From Methyloversatilis sp. XJ19-49 (GTDB lineage: Bacteria; Pseudomonadota; Gammaproteobacteria; Burkholderiales; Rhodocyclaceae), in contig NZ_JANINI010000001.1 of assembly GCF_024580145.1 (NCBI RefSeq), forward strand, positions 191,550 to 255,549: a DNA stretch of 64,000 nucleotides. The letters are read 5' to 3'. Both the position numbers and the translations under genes were made by a program. This document shows positions 50,659-58,493 of the stretch, in pieces. Position 1 is the stretch's first letter. Each line of letters begins with the position of its first letter. The notes under the pieces were generated by a model that saw only the letters and a program-made list of their open reading frames with translations, was not told the origin of the DNA and made no database searches.

Positions 50659-51620
50659 ACGACAGCCCGCTTCCGATCATCCTGTTGAGCGGGTTTCTGG
50701 GCAGCGGAAAGACCACGCTGCTGAATCGCCTGCTCGCCTCACCCGGCATGTCCGATACGCTGGTCGTCATCAACGAGTACGGCGACGCCTCGCTCGACCA
50801 TCTGCTGGTGACCCATTCGGCGGAACAGCCCGTGGTCGAGCTGCCGGGCGGCTGCGTCTGCTGCAGCCTGCGCGGCGACCTGGCGCAGACGCTGCGCGAC
50901 GCGCACTGGCGCTTCGCGCGCGCCGGACGCAGGCAATTCGAACGCATCGTCATCGAAACGACCGGTCTCGCCGACCCGGCGCCCATCCTGCGTACGCTGA
51001 CGCAGGACGCCCGCATCGCCGCGCGCTACCGCCTGCGCTGCACACTGACCGTGGTGGACGCGCTGCACGCCGCCGGCACGCTGGCGACACAGGATGAAGC
51101 CGTGCGCCAGATCGCCGCCGCCGACCGCCTGCTGATCAGCAAGTCCGATCTGACGGACGCCGACGCGCTCGGTGCGCTGCGTACCAGGCTTGAAGGCATC
51201 AATCCTTTTGCGCCGCAGACCGACCTTCAGTCGACGCCCGACGGCGCTGAATTGATGACGCTGCTCGACGCGCCACCACTCCTACCGGCCCGCTTCCGGG
51301 CGGTGATGACGGATGCACCGCACGCCATCCGTGCAGACAGCTTTGCCTTCGACCGGCCGATTGCCGCCGAGCGACTGGACGCCTTGCTCGCCGGCTGGCC
51401 GCACATCGCAGGACCTGGCCTGCTGCGCATGAAGGCGCTGCTCGATGTCGAGGGGCACACCAGGCCGGTGGCGATACACGGCGTGCAGCACACACTGCAT
51501 CCGCCAACGCCGCTGGCGGGCTGGCCCGACGCGGTCCGCGGCTCGACCGTCGTGTTCATCACGCGCGGCATCGCCGCCGAAGCACTGCGCGAATATGTGG
51601 CGCTGCTCGGGCTCGATTGA
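50655..51620 (+). CDS. CobW/COG0523 family GTPase, metal chaperone-like
   Basis: A 321-residue P-loop GTPase. Walker A is [16 protein letters not shown], the metal-binding CxCC motif is GGCVCCSL (about residues 72-79), and the Walker B-type ETTGLADP and base-recognition SKSDL follow. COG0523 proteins insert zinc, cobalt or iron into client proteins; YjiA and ZNG1 are relatives. The C-terminal CobW domain is present ([20 protein letters not shown]). It overlaps the LysR gene by four bases (ATGA). Client protein unknown. Confidence 0.9.
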   Translation: MNDSPLPIILLSGFLGSGKTTLLNRLLASPGMSDTLVVINEYGDASLDHLLVTHSAEQPVVELPGGCVCCSLRGDLAQTLRDAHWRFARAGRRQFERIVIETTGLADPAPILRTLTQDARIAARYRLRCTLTVVDALHAAGTLATQDEAVRQIAAADRLLISKSDLTDADALGALRTRLEGINPFAPQTDLQSTPDGAELMTLLDAPPLLPARFRAVMTDAPHAIRADSFAFDRPIAAERLDALLAGWPHIAGPGLLRMKALLDVEGHTRPVAIHGVQHTLHPPTPLAGWPDAVRGSTVVFITRGIAAEALREYVALLGLD

Positions 51621-51689
51621 ACCTGCAGCCAGTTACATCGCTCACAATAGGGTCTTGCGTACGCCCTGCCTCGCCCGAGCCCATCACCC

Positions 51690-53276
51690 ATGTCAATTGC
51701 CACCCGACGGCTCGATGAAATCGAGTTCGACAACCTGTTCGTGCGCAGCCTGCCCGCCGATCCTTCGGCTGACATGCGTTCGCGCCCGGTCATCGATGCG
51801 TCCTACACGCTGACGTCACCGACGCCGGTCGCGGCACCCGAGCTGCTGGCCTGGTCGGACGTGCTGGGCGCCCAGCTCGGTCTGCGCCGCCCGGCGCGCG
51901 TCGATGCCGCGGTCGAGGCGCTGGCCGGCAATCGCATCCTGCCCGGCATGCAGCCCTACGCGGCGCGCTACGGCGGCCACCAGTTCGGCAACTGGGCCGG
52001 CCAGCTCGGCGACGGCCGCGCCATCACGCTGGGCGAGATGATCGATACCATGGGTCAGCGGCAGGAACTGCAGTTGAAGGGCGCCGGCCCGACGCCTTAC
52101 TCGCGGCGTGCCGACGGCCGTGCCGTGCTGCGTTCGTCGGTACGCGAATTCCTGTGCAGCGAAGCCATGTTCCACCTGGGCGTTCCGACCACGCGCGCGC
52201 TCAGTCTGGTCGCGACCGGCGACCGGGTGGTGCGCGACATGTTCTACGACGGGCATCCCGAATACGAGCCGGGCGCCATCGTATGCCGCGTGGCCCCCAG
52301 CTTCGTGCGCTTCGGCCACTTCGAAATCCTCGCGTCGCATGAGGAGCTCGACCTGCAGCGCCGGCTTGCCGACTGGGTGATGACGCACCACTTCCCGCAC
52401 ATCACCGGGTACGCCGACTGGTTCGCCGAAATCTGCCGCCGCACGGCGGTGCTGATGGTCGAGTGGATGCGCGTCGGCTTCGTGCATGGCGTGATGAACA
52501 CCGACAACATGTCCATCCTCGGCCTGACCATCGACTACGGCCCTTACGGCTGGCTCGAAGGCGTCGACATGATGTGGACGCCGAACACGACCGACGCCCA
52601 GGGCCGGCGCTACTGCTACGGGCGCCAGCCGCAGATCGGCTACTGGAACCTGACGCGACTGGCTGCCGCGCTGTCGCCGCTGATCGACGATCAGGCGGCG
52701 ATCGATGCCGCACTCGAAGGCTACGAGCAGACCTTCTCCGACCGCTGGACACGCATGCTGGCCGACAAGCTCGGTTTGCCGGCAGCAGCGGACGAAGCGG
52801 AACAGGACATGCGCAGCGAACTGTTCCAGTTGCTGCAGGCGGAGGAATGCGACTTCACGATCTTTTTCCGCGCGCTGGCAGAGGTGCCTGTGGCGACAGC
52901 CCTCGCCGGCGATGCGGCTGCACTGGCGCCGCTGCACGAAGCCTTCTACAGCGCTGATGGCCCTTCCGCTGACCACGGTCGCGCGCTGCTTGCGTGGCTG
53001 CAGGGCTGGGCTCAGCGCGTCACGGCCGGCGGCGAAGCGGACGCGGCGCGCATCGCACGCATGAACGCGACCAACCCGAAATACATCGTGCGCAACTGGC
53101 TGGCGCAGCGCGCCATCGACGATGCGGGCGCCGGCGACACCGCGATGATCGAGCGACTGCTGAAGATGATGCAGCGGCCGTACGACGAACAACCTGAATT
53201 CAATGATCTGGCCGGGCGCCGCCCCGAGTGGGCGCGCAACAAGCCCGGCTGTTCCGCCCTGTCCTGCAGTTCATGA
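51690..53276 (+). CDS. selO: Protein adenylyltransferase SelO
   Basis: A 528-residue YdiU/SelO pseudokinase that transfers AMP from ATP to Ser/Thr/Tyr side chains. The kinase-like fold motifs are AARYGGHQFGNWAGQLGDGR, ELQLKGAGPTPYSR, RSSVREFLCSEAM, GVMNTDNMSILGLTIDYGP. The C-terminal CSALSCSS has the last redox cysteine where animal SelO has selenocysteine. Soluble in the cytosol. It is a single gene after the GTPase and is followed 16 bases later by the aspartoacylase-like gene. Confidence 0.95.
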   Translation: MSIATRRLDEIEFDNLFVRSLPADPSADMRSRPVIDASYTLTSPTPVAAPELLAWSDVLGAQLGLRRPARVDAAVEALAGNRILPGMQPYAARYGGHQFGNWAGQLGDGRAITLGEMIDTMGQRQELQLKGAGPTPYSRRADGRAVLRSSVREFLCSEAMFHLGVPTTRALSLVATGDRVVRDMFYDGHPEYEPGAIVCRVAPSFVRFGHFEILASHEELDLQRRLADWVMTHHFPHITGYADWFAEICRRTAVLMVEWMRVGFVHGVMNTDNMSILGLTIDYGPYGWLEGVDMMWTPNTTDAQGRRYCYGRQPQIGYWNLTRLAAALSPLIDDQAAIDAALEGYEQTFSDRWTRMLADKLGLPAAADEAEQDMRSELFQLLQAEECDFTIFFRALAEVPVATALAGDAAALAPLHEAFYSADGPSADHGRALLAWLQGWAQRVTAGGEADAARIARMNATNPKYIVRNWLAQRAIDDAGAGDTAMIERLLKMMQRPYDEQPEFNDLAGRRPEWARNKPGCSALSCSS

Positions 53277-53292
53277 ACCACCTTCCACCCCG

Positions 53293-54273
53293 ATGAATCC
53301 ATCCACGCACAGCCTCACCTCTCACACCTTCCACGGCCTGGAAGCCGGACCGCGCCTGATCGTGCTCGGCGCCGTGCACGGCAACGAAATCGGCGGCACG
53401 CGCGGCATCGAGCGCGTGCTCGACGAACTGGCGCGCGGCGACCTCGTCATCGTGCGCGGCACCGTCACCTTTGTACCGATCACCAATCCGCTCGCCTGGA
53501 CGCTGAAGCGGCGCGCCGGTGACCGCAACCTGAACCGCAATCTGCGCCCGGTGGCCGAGCCGCAGGACTACGAAGACCGCATCGCCAACGTGCTGTGCCC
53601 GCTGCTCGCCGCGCACGACGTACTGCTCGACCTGCATTCCTTCCACACCGGCGGCGAACCGTTCGCCATGCTGGGGCCGCAGGACAATGACGGCACGCTG
53701 GAAGCCTTTTCACACGCGGCCGCCGAAGAGGCGCTGGCGCTGCGCCTCGGTGCGCGCCGTCTGGTCGAGGGCTGGCTCGACACCTACGCGACCGGCGTGC
53801 GCAAGCGACTGGCCCGCACCGCGCCCACCGAACGCGCCCACCTGTTGTCGACCGATCCGGACTACGGCATCGGCACCACCGAATACATGCGCCGCATGGG
53901 CGGCTATGCCGTGACGCTGGAATGCGGCCAGCACGACGATCCGGCCGCGCCTGAATTTGCCTGGCGCGCCATCCGGAACACGCTGGCGCACCTGAAGCTG
54001 GTCGAAGCGCCCGCGCCGGCGGCGCGCGACAGCTTCGAACTGCTGCGCCTGACTGAAGTGATCGACCGGCTGCACCCGGACGATCAGTTCGCGCGCACCT
54101 GGTGCAGCTTCGACCCGGTCAGCGCAGGCGACGCGATCGGCACCCGCCATGACGGTACCCCGGTCATTGCGCCGCAGGACGGCTACATCGTGTTTCCGAA
54201 CCCGACCTCGACACCGGGCAACGAGTGGTTCTATTTCGCGCAGCGCAGCACGCGGGCGCTGCACCGGAACTGA
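53293..54273 (+). CDS. Succinylglutamate desuccinylase/aspartoacylase family protein
   Basis: A 326-residue zinc amidohydrolase. The zinc motif GAVHGNEIGGTRG (His-x-x-Glu), later LLDLHSFHTGGEPF (His) and the catalytic-type VTLECGQHDD are those of the AstE/AspA family. It removes acyl groups from N-acyl amino acids; the specific substrate is not clear. The ATG at 53293 starts the homologous part. It converges on the TonB receptor gene with only a base between stops. Confidence 0.88.
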   Translation: MNPSTHSLTSHTFHGLEAGPRLIVLGAVHGNEIGGTRGIERVLDELARGDLVIVRGTVTFVPITNPLAWTLKRRAGDRNLNRNLRPVAEPQDYEDRIANVLCPLLAAHDVLLDLHSFHTGGEPFAMLGPQDNDGTLEAFSHAAAEEALALRLGARRLVEGWLDTYATGVRKRLARTAPTERAHLLSTDPDYGIGTTEYMRRMGGYAVTLECGQHDDPAAPEFAWRAIRNTLAHLKLVEAPAPAARDSFELLRLTEVIDRLHPDDQFARTWCSFDPVSAGDAIGTRHDGTPVIAPQDGYIVFPNPTSTPGNEWFYFAQRSTRALHRN

Positions 54274-54274
54274 G

Positions 54275-56353
54275 CTAGAAGCGCCAGCGCAGGCTGGCGT
54301 AGCCATTGCGTTCGGGCATCGGGTAATAGGTTTCCGAAAAGGCGATGGTCGAATACACCTTGTCGAACACATTGTTGATGCCGGCCGCCAGTTGCGCACC
54401 GCCGCCCAGATCGAGGCGCAGCGCAAGATCGAACACCGTGTAGGACGGCAGTTCGGCGAAGCTGCGGTTGTCGAGGTCGTTGCCGTCGAAGCGCCGACCG
54501 GCGTGGCGCGCGGCGACGATCCAGCGCAGCGACGGCGTCTGCAGCCACTCCGCACGAGCATTCGCGGTCCAGCGCGGCACCAGCGGAATGTCGGCGTCAG
54601 TGCCCTTGAAGCGTGGCTGCACATACCCGGCGTTGGCAGCGAACAGCCAGGCGGCCGACGGCTGCCAGCGCGTTTCGAGCTCCACGCCGGTGCGTTGGGT
54701 CGGCAGGTCGTAATTGCGGTTCACGCTCGGCACGCCGGTGCTGTCGAAGTAGATTTCATCCTGGTTGCGCAGGCGGAACAGCGTCAACCCGAGCGAAAGA
54801 CTGTCGTCGGGCTGCAGGCGCACACCGGCTTCGATCGTGCGACCGCGCTGCGCGCGCAGATCGGACGACGCCAGCGCCAGTTCGTCGATGTTCGGGGTGC
54901 GGAAGTTGCGCGACACACTGGCAAAGGCGACCAGCGCCTTCACCGGCTGCCAGCTCACACCCAGCTCCGCAGCATGGCTTTTCGTGCTCGACGCGTAGCG
55001 GCTGTCAGATTCGAAGCCGGTGACGCAACTGCCCGGAATTTCCACCGGAATGAAGCCCAGTCCCGGAATGAACACGTTCTGGAACTGGCAGGTGCGCCGA
55101 TAGGTGGCTGCTTCGGTGCGGCTTTTCGTGTCATCGCTGCGCCAGCCGGCGTTCAGGCGCAGCGCATCGGTCGCGCGGAACACCGTCTCGGCATACCAGG
55201 CCTGACCGTTCAGGTCGCCGGTACGCACTCTTGACTGGTCGATCACGGTGCGGCCGACGTCGCGCCGCAGGTAGTCGGACGACTGCGTGACAAAGCCCGC
55301 ACCGAAAGAATGGATGCGGCCGAAGGCGCTGTAGTCGAGGTCGTAGCGCAACTGCACGTCGCGCCGCGTCGATTCGATCGTGTATTGCTGATCGCTGAGC
55401 GGCTGTGCCGGATTGACACCGATCAGGTAAGGATTGTCGCGCGTACGGTGGTCGGTCTGGAATTCGACCAGACCGAAATCGCCCAGATCGAAGCGCCACA
55501 GCGTGCCGAATTTGCGGTCGTCGGTGCTGCCGCCATCCAGCGGCGACGCCGTGCTCGAACGACGCAGCGCAGCACTGCCGGACAGGAAGCGTTCGCGCGA
55601 CACCGGACCGGGCAGCTTGTATTCATCGGTGTGGCGCGACACGCGCAGCAGCACGTCCATGAAGGACAGCGCTCCGTCCGGCATGATGCGCAGTTCCGCC
55701 GCTGTATCGCGCCGGCGCTGTTCGTCGTTGTCCCGGTAGCCGTTGCCGTCGAGCCGCCCGACATCGATGCGGCCAGACAGGGGCCCCGCGCCGCCGGACG
55801 CGCTGAAGCGCAGTTCATGCGTGTCGTACGAAGCGGTGCGCGCCTCGAATTCGCCCTTCAGCGGCCCGTTGCGCGGACGCCTTGTCAGTACGTGGATGAT
55901 GCCGCCCACAGCGCCGTCACCGTAGCGCACCGCGCCACCGCCACGCAGCACTTCGATGCGTTCGACCTGGGACAACGCGACCGACGACAGGTCGGCGCCT
56001 GACAGATCCGATGCGTTCAGCCTGACGCCATCGACCAGCACCAGCACATTACTGACCGCCGTGGCGCCGAAGCCGCGCATGTCGACGGTGGCACCCTTGT
56101 CGCGGCCGAAATAGCTCTGGATGTTGAGGTTGGCTTCGCGACCCAGCACTTCGGCCACGGTGCGCGATGGTGAATGCTCGATGTCTTCGGTGGTGATGAC
56201 GGACACGCTGTGCGGCACCATGCGCAACGTGTCGGCCGCCGACGGTGCGCTGATGACGACTTCGTCGAGCTCGTGCACGCGCGGCGCCGAAGCCTGTGCA
56301 AGGGCCAGGCCGGGCAACACGGTCAGCAACAGCAAAAGGCGGAAGCGATGCAT
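54275..56353 (-). CDS. TonB-dependent outer-membrane receptor, BtuB-like
   Basis: A 692-residue outer-membrane transporter. Signal peptide (MHRFRLLLLLTVLPGLALAQ). A TonB-box-like segment (HELDEVVISAP), plug domain (SVSVITTEDIEHSPSRTVAE, LVLVDGVRLNASDL, LSQVERIEVLRGGGAVRYGD, VGGIIHVLTRRP) and 22-strand barrel ending in SLRWRF follow. It is the last gene of an operon with two PEP-CTERM proteins under a cobalamin riboswitch, so its substrate is probably vitamin B12 or a corrinoid; this comes from context, not from residues. ATG at 56353 has been used; a TTG sits one codon earlier. Confidence 0.9.
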   Translation of the reverse strand: MHRFRLLLLLTVLPGLALAQASAPRVHELDEVVISAPSAADTLRMVPHSVSVITTEDIEHSPSRTVAEVLGREANLNIQSYFGRDKGATVDMRGFGATAVSNVLVLVDGVRLNASDLSGADLSSVALSQVERIEVLRGGGAVRYGDGAVGGIIHVLTRRPRNGPLKGEFEARTASYDTHELRFSASGGAGPLSGRIDVGRLDGNGYRDNDEQRRRDTAAELRIMPDGALSFMDVLLRVSRHTDEYKLPGPVSRERFLSGSAALRRSSTASPLDGGSTDDRKFGTLWRFDLGDFGLVEFQTDHRTRDNPYLIGVNPAQPLSDQQYTIESTRRDVQLRYDLDYSAFGRIHSFGAGFVTQSSDYLRRDVGRTVIDQSRVRTGDLNGQAWYAETVFRATDALRLNAGWRSDDTKSRTEAATYRRTCQFQNVFIPGLGFIPVEIPGSCVTGFESDSRYASSTKSHAAELGVSWQPVKALVAFASVSRNFRTPNIDELALASSDLRAQRGRTIEAGVRLQPDDSLSLGLTLFRLRNQDEIYFDSTGVPSVNRNYDLPTQRTGVELETRWQPSAAWLFAANAGYVQPRFKGTDADIPLVPRWTANARAEWLQTPSLRWIVAARHAGRRFDGNDLDNRSFAELPSYTVFDLALRLDLGGGAQLAAGINNVFDKVYSTIAFSETYYPMPERNGYASLRWRF

Positions 56354-56406
56354 CAATGCGCATCACCCGCGAACCGTGGAGGGCGCGCGGGTGATTCCTG
56401 GACCGA

Positions 56407-57207
56407 TCAGCCGCGACGGCGACGCGCGACCGCGCCGACCAGCGCCAGACCGGCCAGCAGCAGCGCTGCCTGTTCCGGTTCCGGCACCGCGGTGACGGTC
56501 AGATTGTCGAGTGCGAAATAGGCCGGCGTGTTGATGCCGAATTCACCGCTGTCGCTCGAAACCAGCGCGAACTGCAGACTGCTGACCGTGCCGAGCGCCG
56601 CGAGATCGACCCAGCGCCAGTCGGTCACCACGTAGTCCTGCGCGTTGTCGGCGAACCGGTAGTCGGCCAGCATGAAGTCGACGCTGCCGGTGGTCGCACC
56701 GCCACCGTCCTTGCCGATGATGGTCAGCTTCAGATAGTCGGGGTCATTGCCGCTGGCGCCGCCGAACTTCTTCGAGAAGCCGAACACGGTGTCGCCGTCA
56801 AGCATGGTGCGTCCGGTGAACGTCGTGTTGGTGACGTACGCACCCTGCACGCTGACCGCCGACGCAAAGCTGATCGTCGGCGCGCCGAAGTTGGCGATCG
56901 CGTAATGGGCCGATCCGTCGACGCCGCCGCCGGTGATCGCGCTGTGCTGGTTGGTGTAATTGCCGGTCGTCGTGTCGGTGCGGTTGGAATACACCCAGTC
57001 AACATGGCAGCAGCCGCCGCCGAAGTCCGAGTAAGTGTGATTGAAGGTGGCGGCTCCGCTGGAGAAGGTGGTCGTCACTTGCGGGAAGAAGTGGCTTTCG
57101 GACGCCAGCGGCACGTCTTCGAACGTGGCAACCGAGGGCGTCGCTGCATGCGCGCCATGGCTGACTGCCAGTGCGCCCAGCGCGAAGGCGAGAAGTGTCT
57201 TGTTCAT
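56407..57207 (-). CDS. PEP-CTERM protein with DUF4465-like domain
   Basis: A 266-residue exported protein. Signal peptide (MNKTLLAFALGALAVSHGAHA). The body has the beta-rich DUF4465 appearance: VATFEDVPLASES, SGGAATF-type loops, DWRWVDLAALGTVSSLQFAL and GEFGINTPAYFALDNL. The C-terminus carries the PEP-CTERM sorting signal VPEPEQAALLLAGLALVGA with an Arg-rich end, for processing by exosortase and anchoring at the surface. DUF4465-type proteins of Bacteroidetes associated with B12 loci bind cobalamin at the surface; a similar role here is inference from the riboswitch context. Middle gene of the operon. Confidence 0.85.
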   Translation of the reverse strand: MNKTLLAFALGALAVSHGAHAATPSVATFEDVPLASESHFFPQVTTTFSSGAATFNHTYSDFGGGCCHVDWVYSNRTDTTTGNYTNQHSAITGGGVDGSAHYAIANFGAPTISFASAVSVQGAYVTNTTFTGRTMLDGDTVFGFSKKFGGASGNDPDYLKLTIIGKDGGGATTGSVDFMLADYRFADNAQDYVVTDWRWVDLAALGTVSSLQFALVSSDSGEFGINTPAYFALDNLTVTAVPEPEQAALLLAGLALVGAVARRRRG

Positions 57208-57240
57208 GTCAGTGATCTTTCGTGGTGAGCTGGGGCGGCA

Positions 57241-58038
57241 TCAGCCGCGGCGACGGGCGACCAGACCGAGCAGGCCGAGTGCGGCGCAGTACATCGCCCA
57301 TTGCGACGGCTCGGGCACGGCCGGCAGTGCCGCGTAGTGGATGACGCCGACCGCGTCGAGGTCGAAGCCGCTGCTGCCGGTGGTCGGATACGGGTCGTAG
57401 ATGGGGTGCGGGCCGCCGAATTGGGCCGGGAAGCTGTCGAAGGTCGAGCCATTGCCGACGACATCGATCAGGCGCACGTACTGCACCTTGTTGACATCCA
57501 GACCGGCGACGCCGCTCAGCACATCGAGATCGAACGGCGTACCGAAGCCGGCGCGGTACTTGCCGGCCAGACCGTCGATATTGGTCGGGTCGATCAGGCC
57601 GAAGCCGCCGACCGGGCTGGCGGTGAAGGAGAAGTTCGGAAAGCGGAAAAAATCGGTACCGTTGGACGACACCTCGACGAACGCCAGTTCGAGGAAGGTG
57701 TCCATGAAGCCGTTTTCGAACACCGCGAAATCGGCGCCCGCACCGTTCGTGATGTAGCCGCCGAAGGTGAGCGTGATGCTGCCGCCGTCGCCGAGCACGA
57801 CGATGTCGGTCGCGCCGCCCTGGGCAACGCCCAGTCCCTTTTCCGGCGTTTTCCACGTGGCATCGACGTTTGCGCCCGGCAGGTAGTCACGGTAGCCGGT
57901 CGCCCACTGGACGAAAGCCGGACTGTCCTTGCTGATGGCCGTTGATCCGGGCTGACCGGCGGCCGGCGCGAACGGGCCGGCCTGGGCGGAGCCGGCGAAT
58001 GCCAGCCCGATGAGGGATGTGAGAAGAATGGTACGCAT
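57241..58038 (-). CDS. PEP-CTERM cell-surface protein, first gene of B12-regulated operon
   Basis: A 265-residue exported protein. Signal peptide ([20 protein letters not shown]). The body is a beta-rich domain with [47 protein letters not shown] and [18 protein letters not shown], a pattern of so-called cell surface proteins in cobalamin-linked loci. The end [20 protein letters not shown] with RRR is a PEP-CTERM sorting signal. The ATG at 58038 has an ideal AAGGAGGT site. Function is not known; corrinoid capture is the best guess from context. Confidence 0.85.
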   Translation of the reverse strand: MRTILLTSLIGLAFAGSAQAGPFAPAAGQPGSTAISKDSPAFVQWATGYRDYLPGANVDATWKTPEKGLGVAQGGATDIVVLGDGGSITLTFGGYITNGAGADFAVFENGFMDTFLELAFVEVSSNGTDFFRFPNFSFTASPVGGFGLIDPTNIDGLAGKYRAGFGTPFDLDVLSGVAGLDVNKVQYVRLIDVVGNGSTFDSFPAQFGGPHPIYDPYPTTGSSGFDLDAVGVIHYAALPAVPEPSQWAMYCAALGLLGLVARRRG

Positions 58039-58192
58039 GCAGACCTCCTTGCAGCGCCGGCAGCACCCGCCGGCGAATTGCGGAAATCCGATGATCTGAA
58101 ACGAACGGGAAGCGACGCACGACCTGCGCGGAAGAACGACCGGGCAACGGAAATACGCACCTCCGCCGCCCACCGCAGCCATCGGTCAAATG

Positions 58193-58386
58193 CGTCAGGC
58201 CGGTCTCCGGGCTCGCGAGGGAAATGTGCGATCCGCCTTCCCATGCATGGCGCACAGTGGCTGATTGGATCGCTACGACTCGCTTACCGTTGCGGGGGCA
58301 GCGCCGGGATCGCGACCTGATTGCAGGCACTCACCGGACTTCCCGTTTCACCCCTCGCAGCGAACGCTGGTCAGGACACCTGAAGC
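58193..58386 (-). ncRNA. Cobalamin riboswitch
   Basis: Read on the minus strand, the 5' part has GTGAAACGGGAAGTCCGGTG (58331-58350 region), then the core CTGCCCCCGCAACGGTAAGC, AGCCACTG, GGGAAGGCGG and finally GCCCGGAGACCGGCC. These are the invariant elements of the AdoCbl/B12 riboswitch in the right order. It lies about 150 bases before the first PEP-CTERM gene, so B12 should turn the operon off. The exact 5' and 3' borders are approximate. Confidence 0.95.
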
Positions 58387-58449
58387 ACGCGCAGGGTAGC
58401 CGTCAGCCTCACCTGTCGTCAATGACAATACTTGATGCAGGGTCAAAAA

Positions 58450-58474
58450 AAACCGGGGCACTCGGCCCCGGTTT
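58450..58474 (-). terminator. Rho-independent terminator after fdhA
   Basis: AAACCGGGGC at 58450-58459 pairs with GCCCCGGTTT at 58465-58474 around a 5-base loop. On the minus strand the stem runs into eight T residues (complement of A-run 58445-58452). It ends the formate dehydrogenase operon 20 bases after the stop codon. Confidence 0.9.
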
Positions 58475-58493
58475 CAAACTAACGATTGACGGA

